From NCBI GenBank assembly GCA_025345505.1, contig JANVCC010000077.1, forward strand, positions 1,805,075-1,869,074: 64,000 nucleotides of DNA, given 5' to 3'. A program made the position numbers and the translations under genes. Each line of letters starts with the position of its first letter. The first letter of the stretch is position 1. Source of the DNA: Todiramphus chloris collaris (Eukaryota > Chordata > Aves > Coraciiformes > Alcedinidae). The notes below the pieces were generated by a model. The model was not told where the DNA came from. It saw only the letters and a program-made list of their open reading frames with translations, and ran no database searches. Shown piece after piece: positions 13,701-49,500 of this stretch.

Positions 13701-15560
13701 CAGCTTCCCCCCCGCTCCCCCCCAGTGCTTTTTCTATAGTCACCTACAGCAGAGCTTATGGAGTGTGTTACTGGCTGCTGTCACTCAGACTGGAAGAGAG
13801 GGTGGCTGCTGCAGCGGCAGTGAAATGCAGTAATGCCTGATTGCAAATCATCTTTTTTGTCTCAGTCTTTCCATGATTGCTAAATTCACACACAGATGAG
13901 GATGCTTTTGCTTTTCCACTAAGTTACTGCCTATGATATTCCTTCCCAACCTGTCTTATATCCAGCATGACACTTTGCCTTTTGAATGTCTGCTGGGGGA
14001 GAGGCGGGGGGCTGGAGTCCTCCTGACAGTAGGGATTTAGAAATTGCTGCATTGACTCAGCCCTGGGATCTGGCTGGTCCGGGGCTCTGGATAGCAACAG
14101 CTAACATCGGGTATTTCAAAGGGTAGTGTGAGGCCACAGAACAGATTACTGCAACACAAAGCTGCCCTTTTATATCGCTGGTGTTTGTCCATAGAATTGG
14201 AAAAGCAAAGGTTGAGAGTTTGTTTGGTCCAAGAGCACAAAAGCTGGAAAATCCCGTTGCCTGGCTGATGCTAGTTAACGCTGATGTTTTGTATCCTCCA
14301 GGAAATTACTTATGTGCCTGCTTTAGGAAAAACAGATATGCTTACCTTAAACGGTAAGTTTATATGGTGGCTGTAAGTTAGTGTAAAAATAAGTAATACG
14401 TGTGTATAGTCTCACGGCCTACTTGTGTAGAGGACAGGACAGTGGGGTTCTTGTTTGGGAAACAACCCTGGGCTGGGCTGGGAGGAGGCAGCAGCAGTGG
14501 TCACTGAGGGCTTTTGGCATGTGGAAAATGGGTGTCCGTTTTGGACACTGCTGCAAGCTGTCTGCCTGTCGGGGGGGGCTGTTCTTGGGGGGTTGTTCCT
14601 TTTTTAATTTTTTTTCTGATGTTGCAAATTAGCATTTATAAGAATTATATGTGGTTTCTCTCTCTCTTTTGAAGTCCTGAAATTATTGTTAAAACTGATA
14701 CTAAAAAAGGGATTCAGTGAATTCTCTGTGGGAAAAAAAAGCATATTCCTTCCCTCGTCAAACACTTCAGTGTGTTGAGAGCCAAAAGCGAGGGGAGTTG
14801 CCCCTCTGTCAAATATCCATGGAGCTGCAGCTGGGGCACGTGGGAGTGGTTGCAGTGTCCCAGTCCTGTTCCTCCCCCTGCTGCCCCCGACAGACGAGGA
14901 CAGCTGCTGATTAAAGAGAAGCATGAAAAAAAAGAGGTTGATGAACTTTCGAAGTGGAGGTAGAAAGGGAGTTAAATTTAGACTACCTTCTGCAGTGTCA
15001 TCTTCTATACTGCTGTGGAACTTGCTGTACTCCTTCCTCGGGAGAGGACAAACAAGACATGCCATCCTGCACACCAGATGATAAATTTGTTTATAAGCTT
15101 TAATTGCCCTTTGGCATGAAAATGTGAAATGAGCTCAAGTAGAATGAGAAACCTTCTGTCAGGGCTAGTTGCATTTTCCTTGGAGAGAGGTGAATTAAAA
15201 TGTCTTCTCATCACCTGTCTGATGCTGGAGACGCCCAATCCTGATCCTGCTGGAATCAGGGGAGTCACTGCTGTTTCTTTAGTGGGACTGCTGTTATCTG
15301 GAGGGGCTGAGAGATGAGAAGTGCTGCAAGAGTTGCTCAGAAAAAATAGAGCTGTGGTGGGAGAATTTTGGATCTGTGAAGGCTTTACCCAGGTGTCTGG
15401 GATCTGGAGGCACTCAAGAAACCATGGTGGTTCTGTTCAGCAAGAAGCATCAAACTTTGCTTTCTCCTCAAAAATGGAATAAGTATCTATTTTTGCTTAG
15501 AGAGATATAATCATCACCGAGGAGCTGCTGGCTCTTGACAATGTTTTTAACAGATTCCCC
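4776..15560 (+). other. Presumed WBP1L intron, no gene seen
   Basis: Only short scattered open frames, no splice-bounded conserved frame and no RNA gene recognised. A C-rich run near 13708-13725 is low complexity. Confidence 0.6.
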
Positions 15561-15960
15561 TCACAGAATCACGGAATTGTTGGAGTTGGAAGGGACCTCT
15601 AGAGATCATCTAGTCCACCCCCCCACACCCCCAAAGCAGGTTTCCCTGGGGGACATTACATGGGATTGCATCCAGGTGGATTTTGAGCATCTCCAGAGGA
15701 GACTCCACAACCTCCCTGGGCAGCCTGTTCCAGGCTCCATCACCCTCACAGAAAAGAAGTTTTCGCTCATGTTTAGATGGAACCTCCTGTGTTTGTCCTG
15801 TCACTGGGCATTACTGAAAAGAGTCCGGCTCCATGCTCCTTGCACCCACCCTTTAGATATATATAGCCCTTGATAAGGTCTTCTCTGTCTTCTCTTCTCC
15901 AGGGTAAGCAGTCCCCGCTCTCTCAACAGCCGGTCCGTAGGGAGCAGAGCTCTAGAGCTC
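15561..15960 (-). mobile_element. CR1 LINE, 5'-truncated 3' end (copy 2)
   Basis: Nearly the same sequence as copy 1 at 4315, base for base through the CATCTCCAGAGGAGACTCCA section. It carries a small internal deletion near 15797. It lies about 200 bases upstream of the alternative WBP1L promoter. The right edge is approximate. Confidence 0.9.
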
Positions 15961-16159
15961 TCCTGCCCCTGCAGCGCTCCCAGCCAAGGTCCCCCATGGG
16001 TACCGCTGCCCAGCAGCACGCAGCTCCCGTCCGCAGCCAGCTGCCCGGTGTTACCCAGCAGCTGGTTTAAGGTTCAGGGCTGCTTCTCTCTCTGTTTTTT
16101 GTTGTTGTTGTGTTTTTGGGGCTTTTTTTTTTTTTTTTTTTGGTGTACTTTTTCAGAAC

Positions 16160-16426
16160 TGCCCGCCCTGATGTCATTTCCCTCTTGCAAACACCCCGGC
16201 TGGGCTACGTCTGAGATATGTCACGGGGAGTGGGAGGAGGAGGAGGGGGAGCCAGCGAGTGCGTGCAGTGTCCCAGGACCCTGTTTACTTAGCGTTCCCA
16301 GCCGAGGAAGCCCTGGTTTAAATAGGATCGGAGGAGCGGGCTGCCCACAGCAGATGAGGAAATGGGCACTGTGGGGCTTTAAATTCCTGCCTTCCCATGC
16401 GCTGGTGCGGAGGATGAGCCTGCAGA
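16160..16426 (+). promoter_or_regulatory. WBP1L: Probable alternative promoter of WBP1L with TATA-like box
   Basis: The 270 bases before the alternative first exon become GC-rich, and this continues past the exon to about 16720. A TATA-like TTTAAATAGG lies at 16317-16326, about 110 bases before the ATG, so transcription could start near 16350. A 19-base T run at 16123-16141 and a CR1 copy lie immediately upstream. No transcript data are available; this is inferred from position and composition. Confidence 0.55.
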
Positions 16427-38903
<22,477 letters not shown>

Positions 38904-40255
38904 GGTGGCAGAGTGGAAGGGAAAATCGGGGGGAAAAAAAACAAAGAAATAAAAGTGGAATAAGACAATTAAAACTTTTAACAGGAGGAAAAGGTGATAC
39001 AAGCTTATTTTTTAGTTTTATTTTCCTTTTCCCCCTCCAATATAATTCGGGGACTAGTCCTCGAAGGCCCGGCTTGAGGGGGACGGGTCACTCTGGGTTT
39101 TGTTAATCGTGTCCGTCCTGCTCCCTGGGGCAGGGACTGATGTTTCTCAATGAGACCTTCTCACAGATGGAATTTTCCCAATGGTGATTTTGGTGATGGT
39201 TATTATGAGTTTGTTGGTTTTAGTTTTCTGAAGCACTGCTTTATCTCGCAATCAGTAAAGCTCAGTAAATCTCGCCGTGGGAGGATAAGAAATCACCGTA
39301 AGGCTTCAACCTCCAGGTGTCTTCCCAGAAGCAAGCAGCTTCTGACAGTGCCGGCAGTCAGTAGCCCAAGAGTTCTGGTTTGATATAGTGCTCTTGAGGC
39401 ATTGGGGATTTCTTTTCATTTTAGCTTTATTTTTGTTGGTGGTTTTGTTGTTTTGTTTTGGTTTTTTGGTGTTAAGTTTTCCTGAAGCTGATGAATGCCT
39501 TGAACACATCAGCCCTATAACCTCTGGTGCTTCAGGGTTTAAGACAGCAGGTAGGAAATTTCCCACTTGAAGCTGGTGACTGAAGGACCAGTTTCTTCCG
39601 GAAGGATGTTAGTCTACCGTAAGCAGTTTGAAAATAAAGGGTTTTCAGAAATTTGCCTTTATATGTCATTTTTCAAGACAAGTGTGTTCCTTTAATGCCT
39701 CCAAGAGCACAGTTAGAAGTAGAATCCAGGCAGCTGGGCTGCCTTCTAAGTACTGTGGTCTCTGAATGACCTTTTCCCAGTGTGCTGCAAAAGGGCTTGG
39801 CTTTATTTTTTTCCTTTTTTTGCACCCCGAGAGCAGCACACTTGAGTTAAGACGAATAAAAAAGAACAGGGCTCTCTTTGGCCAGCGTGCCTTCAAGCTT
39901 CAGCGATGCATGTTGAACAAATGGAGATGAGAGCTCCGTCCATTGCGAAGGGATGATTTACCATTGTAGATGTGGAAGACCTGTGCAGTATTTTTTTCCT
40001 TTTTTTTTTTTTTTCTTTTGATCCAGCAGTTTGGTGCGATTCCAATGTTGACCACTGAAAAGAAATTGAATGTCTCTTTTCTTTACCTTTTTTTTTTTTA
40101 TGGTGGCAACTGGCTACTGTATAATGTCTGTGAGCGTGTGTGTGTGACTGCAATCCATGCATGCGAGTCCTACTGGTAATATGAAAGCCTGCTGTAAGAC
40201 TGCAAGAAAATTTTCTGTAGCTTTGCTTTAATAAACGGTAGAGATTTTGTTAGTA
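38904..40255 (+). other. WBP1L: WBP1L 3' untranslated region
   Basis: About 1.35 kb follow the TAA without a convincing coding frame. The stretch is T-rich, with long T runs near 39998-40015 and 40087-40099. An early AATAAA-like signal near 38945 and another near 39638 could give shorter transcripts; the strongest distal candidate is at 40230. Confidence 0.7.
40230..40235 (+). terminator. WBP1L: WBP1L polyadenylation signal
   Basis: AATAAA follows a T-rich 3' UTR, and TG/TT-rich sequence (GATTTTGTTAGTAAC) lies within 20 bases downstream, as expected at a cleavage site. It is the last good signal before the intergenic region. Confidence 0.6.
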
Positions 40256-43200
40256 ACAACTTGAAAAGGAAAGAGAGGAGAAAAAAAAAAAAAGCTGAAA
40301 CTAACATTCCCTGGAGTGCTCGCGTGGGACAGAGCACGGTTCAGACTCTGTATCTTGTTCTTGGGATTTCTCCCCACCCCTTTTATAATTATGGTCGTCC
40401 AGATCGTTACTGTTCTGGGGGGGGATTTGCAAACTGAACTCGGACATACTCAGATCTGATTGATTGATAACCAAAATCAGTTTTAAATAAGGTGGAAACC
40501 AAAATACAATGCCTTTTCTGATAACTTGCCTCTTGTGGTTTTGTATCACTTTGTGAGTTAAGAAGATTCATCTTCAGTTTGCGATTTTGTGTTGGTGCTT
40601 TCGCTGGAGAGATGTAGCACTGTGCTGGATGCAGATGACAGAGCAAGACAGGTGGTGCTTATTTCAGTACCTTACCCAGGCACTGGAGGAGAGCACTTTG
40701 GCCTTAAAAGGTTTAGGAGACTCTCACTCCTTTGCCACTCACAGCATTTCTCTTCCATCAGAACAGCTGACAAAGACAGCTCTTCATTTTGGCTCTTAAG
40801 AATGAAGGACTTCAATTCAGGAGACCTCGTTCTTGGATGCCTAGAGCATGAGTGGTAACAGGGAGGCTGAGTGTGCCCCAGAGCCGGGCTGGCTCACTGT
40901 GCGCTGTGGCCACCTGGGGACTGGTGGCTTCCAGCTGCATTCACTGGCCACCTTTTGAGAAAAGAATTAAAGATCCCCAGTGCCACCCCTAGGAATTCTG
41001 TGCGAATTGGCACCTGGCTTTGTTCCTCACACTGCAGAGGAAGCTTAGAAAGCACATCAGTCCTTACAGAGGGGGGTCTTACTGCTGTGAGCCCTGGAGG
41101 TGGCCCTCTGCCAGGGGAGACCCTCTGCCAACACTTCTGTTAGCATAAAACAAAAATCTGAGTGTTTGCTTTCCTGCCATCCCACTAAGGGTGGGGGAAC
41201 CCCCCCATTTATTTATGGCCATAGACATGAGTACCAGTAAGCTGAGCTGATGTTTCTAATCTTAAAAAGTCAGGAAGAAGCCAGGTGTGCCTGGTTTATG
41301 ACTCCTGCATGTTTTCCATGGTTTTAAAGGCCATAAAGAAACAAACAGGATCAAATGGTGTCTCTTAAGCTCACGTGTGCTGGAGGAGGAACAGGACTAT
41401 CAGTATGGCTCTCAGTGCTTCAGGCTTTCAGACCTGGACCAGGAGGAGCAGCTGGGGTGTGGAGGAGTGGTGCGGGGCAGGTGGGCCCCCTGGAGACATC
41501 CCAGCTGGTGCCTCAGCAGGGGAGAAAATGGGAGCAGGCAGAGGGCTCCCAAAGCTCCAGCCTTGGAGCTGTAGAAAGGTGCTTGATCCTCCCCTGTATC
41601 CCCCTGTGGAAAAGCAGTGCTGCGTAACAGAGCTCTTCCCTGAATGCACGTGGTGTAACATGCTGGAGATGTAAGGACAGGGGCAGGTCTGTATCTGTAA
41701 CACTGGAGCACCAACAACCACCCATTTCAGCTCTAAGGGGCGAGCATTTTATGGGAGTCAGGAACACATCATAAAACTGGGTTGCAAACAGCGTAGCACG
41801 ATGGAGAGCACGTTAGCGTCAAGCCCCTGCTCCTTGTTTCTCTTTACAACGTGGTTCAAGCCTTGGTGCCAATAATCCTGGAAGGCTATTTTTGCTGGAG
41901 CCTGTGGCGCTTCTTACGCAGCGTGCTCTCAGCCGCTGAAACCGGCCCCAAGGGCAAGGACCTGGCGGGCATCCTGAGGGCTTGGGGCCTGTCACCTGGG
42001 GACAGGCGCTGCAGAGCACTGTGTGCTGACTCGGTGACATGGTCTCCTGGGCCCAGGGGGTACTGCGGCATTGCCTCAGTGTTCCTCAGGGACTCTGGCT
42101 CCGACCAGGCAAATTTCCCCTCTGGGGACATCTTTGCCATTTTCCTGCGGTGTATCCTCGAGTGTTTGTACAACCCAGTGGATGGGTATTGGCTGAAGAT
42201 AGAGAAGGAGGAGGGAATCGTGTCTTCATGCTTGCTGGCAGCCTGCTCTTGGAGCTTGTACCTGCCTAACTCGAGGCTAAGGAAAGCTGAGGTGCAGTTA
42301 AGCTTCTGCATTACATGTAGTCATCAAAAACTGCCTGGGGTGGGAAACCCGAGCAAGCCTCCAGGACAGAAGGAAAATCAGCAGGCTCTGCTGAAAGCAT
42401 GAGGCTGTGCCGCTGGGTGATGGGAGCTTTGGGCTCCCCAGACATCCCTCGCTGCTCAGGGACATGCGTCAGCACGAGAGCCTGGGCCGTGCTCGCTTCC
42501 TGCCCTGCACAGCCTGGGCTCCCACAGCCAAATATCCTCGTTCTCCGCAAGCCCTGTCTGGGCTCGTCCCACGGTGACCCACTCCCGGCAGAGCTTGGCA
42601 GGGAGGCGGGCCGTGGTCCTGCTCCCATGAATAACCTCCCCTTGCCTCTCCCCAAAGCCTGCTGCCTCCTGGCCCTCACTCATCCTCCCTGTGCAACACA
42701 TCCTGGGTAAGCATTTCCCCTCCTCATTTATTTTTTTTCTTCTTTTGTTTATATAGGAAAAGCCTGGACTGGGCTGGGAGCATCCCATAGAGGCAGCCTG
42801 GGGAGGCCAGGATGAGTCACCTTTCTCCATCAGAGCTGTTCTCCTGTCCCTGGCAGCACGGATCCGTTTTTATCAGATGGGACTGGTGCCCACTCGGGCT
42901 GTCGCGCCGGTGGTGCACACGCTGCAGTCTCTGTGCCGGCGTGGGGGGGTCACATGCTGCCGGGTAGTTTCTTGATTTGTTTTTGGCCAGAGAACAGCTG
43001 CATCCCGAGGCTTGTGCTTACTCAGCTCGCCTGGCACCATGCCTGTCACAGAGCCTGCAGGTATTTCAAGCGTTGTCCTCTCTTCCTGACCCAGCCCCAG
43101 CGCTCCAGCACAGGCCGGGGCTGGCCAGTGGCTGCTGGCCAGTGCCCTTGGGTCACACCTCGGCAAGCTGCACCTTGGCTTTATGGAGTGCCCAGGGTAC

Positions 43201-46200
43201 AGAGTGGGAACAGCCATGAAGGGAAAAGCATCATCCTTTTCCGCTGGTACTGATCTCACAGATCTCCTCCGCAGGGGGATGGAGCCACTGGTTCCTGACT
43301 CTTCTCAGCTGACCCCTTCAGGGCCTGCTCCCTCCTGAACCAGTTCCCCGGTGTAAAGATCCCAGGTGGCCCCAGAGGGAGGGCTGGGACCCAGTGCAGC
43401 CCTTTACAACAGCAGTATTATTGCAGTGGCAAAAGCCTTTGCCTTCCTAGTGGCTGCCCACGCTCAGCCAGCCAAAACCTGGTGGCTGATACCAAGGTCC
43501 CCCCTGGCTCTCCTAGGGGTATGGCTGCCTCATCCCCCCAGATTTTGGGTTGCCGGGCTGCCCAGTGCCAGGTCTGAAAGAAGCCAAAGGGCTCATCCAA
43601 GGTAGTGGATTTGCGTATCTTGGGTCTCAGGGGACCCCAACAGCTGCAGGGGGCTCAGGAAAGAGGAAGGTGCTGCTGTGGGCCAGATCTGGCACTGCCC
43701 ACAGACAGCAGCCCAGTGAAGCTGTCGTGTGGGGGCGAGGGGATTGGGTGCAGCAGCACAGCCCCAGAGCAGCTGTCAGGACACAAATACCAGCCAGATG
43801 ATTCAGCAGCACCTCTGCCCCTTCCCAGAGCAGGGAGCAGCCGTGCTAGCGGCTGTTTACCAGCTCCCAAGGTGCTGGGCACTGAACCCCCCGCGGGCAG
43901 CATCTCGTCGGCCGGCTGGGAGGAGGCAGGCTGGGGCAGGGGGCAAAGCACCTCACAACAGGGCCAGGCTCGGTGTAGTGGGGTTTGTGACATGTGGCTG
44001 CTCTCCAGGCCTAGGGACAGCGTCTGCCAGCCCCAGTGAACGGGGAAACCCAGCTGGAGTGTGAGTTCTGTGCAAGGGGCTGGAGGTGTTCTCCAGTTGA
44101 GAAACATCCCCGGTCCCAAAGTCCACATTTCCACCACAAGGTGTATGTGCTGGCCTCGAGTGCTTGCTGTGAGCACAGCATCTCGCTGCGAGCAACTTCT
44201 TCGTGCAATGTGTGCACCAGGTCCTGGCCCTGTGCTGACTCTGTCAAGGAGAAAATCCCTGCCCTTACCAAGGTCAAATGCAGTGTCTTGGTACAGGGGT
44301 GACATGGAGATGCCAATCCCTGGGGAAGCCCTGAGTGCTGTGTTTAGTCAAGTTTTCCTCAAACCTGTTCTAAGCCCAGTCTCCTTTCACCCACTCAGCT
44401 TCAGCCTGTTCTGGCAGAGGTGGAGGGATCAGAAACTCAGTGTGATGGAAATGGGCAGGAGAAGGAGTGTGGGGCTCAGCCCTTATTGAGTCAGCAGAGA
44501 CTCCACTCCGTAGCAGTAAGGTTGGGCTCCCGCTGCATTCCCCTCCGCCCCACTTTTGGTGGGTCAGCTGCACAAATCACTCCTAAGATTGCCCTGAGGC
44601 AAGTGTGTGCAAAGTGGTTCTTCCTCCAGCTCCTCCCTACCACCCTGAGCTCCCTATTGAATGGTCTGGGGCGAGGGAAGATGCTCCTCCACATCTGTGC
44701 TGTGCTGTGCTGCAAATGCATTGCCTTCATGAACCCTGGGCCATGGCATGGGCTGATGAGACCCATTTGGCTTCGGATGCCAAGTGGTGAGGAGGCTGCG
44801 TGCAAGTGAAGTGCTGGCAATTCAAAAGAAAACATACACTTCGACACACAGAGTAGAAAGTGTAGTGGTGGGGAGTTTTTATGTCAGTTTTCTTGCCTGC
44901 TAAGAAGAGAGAGAGAGCAAGGGGGAGTAGAACAGGGGGAAAATGTGGTGGGGTGCAGGGCTGGGGGTGTTGCACCGGGCTGGGGTTGTGCGAGGCTTTC
45001 CCTTCTGCCCCAGCTGCTTTCCCTCCAGGTGCCCTGAGTCAAAACTGTGTTGCTATTTAGTTAAATATTAAGAGGTCAAGTAATAGAGAACCAGAAACCT
45101 AATTGCACACTGCCCTCTGTGGCATGGTGGTTTTCAGTGAAAGCAAACACAGCCCCTCGTGTTACAGGAAGGTTATGCTGCTCGAAGCGATGGCCATGAT
45201 CCAGCCAGTGAGTGTCGGTGCTCGGGACACCATGCAAGCGGCAGATGCCACGCTGCTGCATGGCAAATGCCACCAGCCCTGGCATCATGGTGCCCGCATG
45301 CTGGGCCTGGGTGACCGCAGCCCAGCTCGGCCTGCGGGGTACAGGCACCTCTGGGTGCTCCGCTGTGTCCCTGAGGAAGGGAAGCCCCTGCTTTTCACGG
45401 AGCTGGAGCTGCCTTAACTCCCCAGGGCACCGCGCAGGCAGGATGGAGTCAGAGAGCCCTGCAGCCCTACGAGGCACCCGTGTCCCATCTGGAAGGGGCT
45501 GCGTGTGTGCACACAAGCACATACATGCACATGTACGTATGCGTGTGCCGGTAGCCATAACCGCATCCCTGTGCTTTTATATGCACACACACCCGTAGAG
45601 CATCTGTGCGTGCACACACTGGCACATGCCTGCCACAGTGCAAACTCTGGGAGAGGAAGGCAGGTGGGAGTTAAAACTGCAGGAACCTCCCAGCTGGTTT
45701 ATTCTTTTTCCCCAAAAGGAGCGGGTGGAGGTCCAACCAGAAGGGCCATGCTGACCTTGGGCAGGGCAGGGAAAGGCAGGGCTGGGGGAGCTCTCCTTGC
45801 CACACAGTGGGCTCAGATTCCAGCCCACATTGCGTTCCTTCTCCCTGCTCCCAGCAGGGAAACCAAGTCAGGGGCCAGCCACCAGGTGCAGCCTGGGCAT
45901 CCCTAACCCCTAAACTGCCCACTGGCCACACACCCCCCCCCTTACCTGTCAGGGGTGGGCCCTTCTCTGCCCAGCAGCTATGGAGGTGACCGGTCGCCAT
46001 GGCTCATGGTTAGCTCCAGATGGTGTCACCACCCCCCCACCCCCATCCCCAGGGAGCTGAAGGGGCTGTTCGTGTTAGTAGCCCCACAGAAACATGTCCT
46101 TCCAGCTCAGCCCGGTCCTCACACAAAGCTGTGGGATCACTATACATCTCAAGCACCCTCACACCTCCCCCTGTCCTCCTTCGCATAACCAAAAAACAGA

Positions 46201-46210
46201 TGGAGCCATG
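40256..46210. other. Intergenic region between convergent WBP1L and CYP17A1
   Basis: Tail-to-tail spacer. GC content rises from left to right. It has alternating CA/TG-rich sequence at about 45505-45635 and several overlapping open frames on both strands (largest 43655-44305, minus) with no domain I recognise. No RNA gene was seen. Confidence 0.6.
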
Positions 46211-46226
46211 AAGTGTTGGGAACAGC

Positions 46227-46232
46227 TTTATT
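46227..46232 (-). terminator. CYP17A1: CYP17A1 polyadenylation signal
   Basis: AATAAA on the minus strand, about 95 bases after the stop codon. It implies a very short 3' UTR of roughly 110-120 bases. Confidence 0.8.
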
Positions 46233-46328
46233 CAAACCACCCTGCATCCATGAGGAAGGCAAGGCACAGCCTCTGTGGTCCCATCCTGTCCCATCCCACA
46301 GCTTCCTGGGTTCCAGGGCTCATCCCCA

Positions 46329-46597
46329 TCATGAGGCCACTCTCCAGGCATCCCGCAGCCTGGCCTTCACCTGAAACTTCTGCACCTGCAGCACAACACC
46401 AAACTTGCCTTCCAGTGAGGGCAGGGGCTGGTCCTGGGGGCATTCGAGAGTGAACCTCTGCAGCACCCACGCCAGGAAGAGGAAGAGTTCCATCTTGGCC
46501 AGGACTTCACCCAGGCAGACACGGATCCCAGCACCAAAGGGCAGGTAGCTGGGGGAGGGCGAGTGGATGTGTTGGCCCCGCTCATCCAGGAAGCGGC
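46329..46597 (-). CDS. CYP17A1: CYP17A1 exon 8, heme-binding loop
   Basis: Residues 420-508, [18 protein letters not shown], then [11 protein letters not shown] with the proximal Cys447, ending [10 protein letters not shown] and TGA (46329-46331). The acceptor is TTGCAG. Confidence 0.97.
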
Positions 46598-49500
46598 CTG
46601 CAAGGGGAATGGGAACTATTGGCATCAGCCCAGATCAGTTCTTTCTGCCTGAGACCTACCTGAATTCATCACATGTGTGATGCTCCCATGAGCTTCAAGA
46701 GTGGAAATGATGCGGATGCCCCAGCCAGGCAGGAGCAGGATCTGACCTCCCACCACCAAGCCTGCCTTGGGCTCAGCCTCTCCTGCTGCACTCAGCCCGT
46801 TGTCCCCTACCCCCCAGCGAGGACAGGGAGCACCCAACCCACCAGGATTGAACTCCTCCGGCTTGTCCCACTCCTTCTCATCATGGTGCACAGACCAGAG
46901 GTTGATGACGACCCTGGCACCCTTGGGGATGGAGTATTCCCCAATGCTGTAAGGCACGAGAGTGAGATGACTGCTCCCTCCTGTGATCTCTGCCCTCCTG
47001 GCTGTGCCCCGGGGCAGGCCTCACCTGGTATCGGCAAGCGAGACGTGCGGGATAAGCAGGGGGGACACGGGCCGGATGCGCAGCACTTCACTGATGGTAG
47101 CCTCCAGGTAGGGCAGCTGTGGGCGGTCGCTGAGGTGGGGGTGACGTGCCAGGCCAATCTTCTGGTCCATCTCCTCCTGGATCTTTCTCTGAACCTGGGA
47201 GGGAAGTAAGCGCTGGGAGACCAGGAAAGGGGGTGCCCCGTGTGTGGGGGGACCCCACGGCAGTGGGGCACACCCAGCATCACCAGCATATCTTGGTAGG
47301 TTGTGCAGGGCAGAATTAAAATGCTCACAGCCTGATCCTGCTTATTCATGAAGCCTGACATCCTCTTGGCACCTGCCTTCCCCAGAGCCCCTCATGGGGA
47401 CGGCTGATGTCCCTGCTGCCAGGGGGAGCCCAGGCCCCCCACTACAGGACGCAGACCCTACCTCAGGGTAGTGGAGCAGGTACAGCACAGCCCATTTGAG
47501 CACTGTCGTTGTGGTCTCCACACCTGCCCCGAAGATGTCCCCCACTGTCATGAGGAGGTGGTCATCAGTCAGCTCCAGCTCTGGGGCCAGGGGGCTGTTG
47601 TTCTTGGCACTGAGCCGCACTTGCAGGAGGGCATCCATGAGGTCCCTCACAGTGTCCACGCAGAAGGCTTCCTGCCAGGGGACATGTGTGAGCTGGGCTG
47701 TTCTCGGCACAGTCCTCTCCACCCCAGCTCCAGCACCCCATAGCTCCTGAGCATCTCCCTGTCCTGGCCCCATTGGCACCTTGTGTTCGGTGAACTTCTG
47801 CTGAAGCAGCTGGTCACGGACCTTGAGGCATCTCTTCAGCACAGCTAGGTCCTTGTTGGGGAAGATCTGGGGAAGAAAAGCCCCATTACCACAAGGTGCT
47901 CCAGCCCACCCCAGCCTCTGCAGGCCTTCAGGCAGTCACTGTCCCCACCAGAGTACTGGCTCTTGTGGGACATCGGGGCAGGGACCCTTCTAACCCCAGG
48001 GGGATCAGGTAGCCCCCTCCTGCAGGACACATCCTAGCTCCTTCCTCTCGTCTGAGGTGAGAGGAACAGCCGTTCCCTGTGTCCTCGCTTACCTGGAGCC
48101 AGGGGAAGATGTCCACCAAGCTCTCCTTGGCCACAGTGTCCACAATGCCCTGGCTGTATTCCAGCATGGCTTCGAACTCGGGGTCCCCACGCTGGTATGA
48201 GGAGTTGAAGCAGAGAGAGCAGACCACGTTGGTGACGGCCCGTGTGAGCTCAGGGGCCATGTCCAAGGCCATATCCTGCACAGCGCTGAGCGTCTCGCAC
48301 AGGGATGCAGCCTCCCGGCAGACTGGAGTGGAGAGGAGAGGCAGGTGAGAGGATGATGGTGAAGGTGAGGGGGTGATAATGTATCCTGGGGGGTGGAGAA
48401 GGCAACTTGGGGCTGGAAGGAGTGTCTCCCACTTATTCAGAGTGTTCAGTCTCAGAGAGAACCTTCCAGACAGGGCTGAGCCCCAAGGGGCTGGGATGGA
48501 CAGAAGGGATGATGCTGGGCACTGGGGAGGAGCAGAGGGGATGGAGACACAACAGGAAAGTCTCCACGTGAGGCTTGATGCTCCTTCTGGGTGGAGCAGA
48601 GAGCTCAGAGGGCTGGGAACTGGCTCATGCCTCAGTTTCCCCAGCTGTGAGTGAGGGAAGCCAAAGCTCAGGGTGGAAAATGCATGGGGAGAGGTATCAG
48701 TAAAGTACTGGGGATGGAAAGAGAGGAACTGAGCCCTTGTGAGGCAGACTGGGGGGAGTCCTAGGGGGGTTGAGCTGTGTCAGAGTCTCCCCTTAGTTCT
48801 CAGGGAATCAGAGTATGGAGAAAGGAATAGTCCAGCCCAGACCAAGCATGGGAAGGAGACAGGCAGGAGGGAGCCTGGGGGCTGTTGGGGGTCACTTACT
48901 GATCCTCTCGAGGGCAAGTGAGCCCTCCCCAAACATGGAGAGGGCAGCGTGCACCAGCTTGCGCTGGAACTTCCAGAGGGGGCCGTAGCTGGCGAAGGCA
49001 ATGTCCTTGCCCCCCCGGGACAGCAGGTCTGTGGTCACCTGTGGAAGAGGCAGCCCCGGGGTAGCCCTGCTGCAAGGCAGCCTTGCTCAGGCCATGTGTT
49101 GGAGAGGGGCAATGCTGGGTGGGTGCCTGATCATCTCATTTCAGGGCTGGTCTGGGTGGCTGGTGGTTAGCACTGGCAGGCAGAGCCCAGGACGCGAGCT
49201 TTGGTTCCCCCCCACCCCCCTGAGGACTGATGAGAAGTCTGGGGACAGATGCCAGGGTTAGGGGCTGGAGTACCCAGGAAACATCGGGGGTGCAGCAAGC
49301 CTGGTGGTACCCGAATCCACGTCCCCCTGCTCCAAGATGCAGCCAGTCCCAGGAAAAAGAGGCACCCTCGGGATGGATGATGCGGAGGATTTGCCCTGGG
49401 GACCAGGGCAAGGGAGGACCTGGCCCTGCCCCTGCCTTGCTGCAGGCGGGACGGGGAGAGGAGATGGACCCTGCCAGGTGCCAGCGCCCTTCTTGGGAGC

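Noticed and set aside
41851-42402. 183-codon plus-strand frame that at first looked like a small protein gene
   Set aside because: No recognisable motif, no promoter or polyadenylation context, and a 141-codon frame on the opposite strand covers the same bases.
43655-44305. 216-codon minus-strand open frame between WBP1L and CYP17A1
   Set aside because: GC-rich intergenic sequence with overlapping frames on both strands, no domain and no flanking splice pattern.
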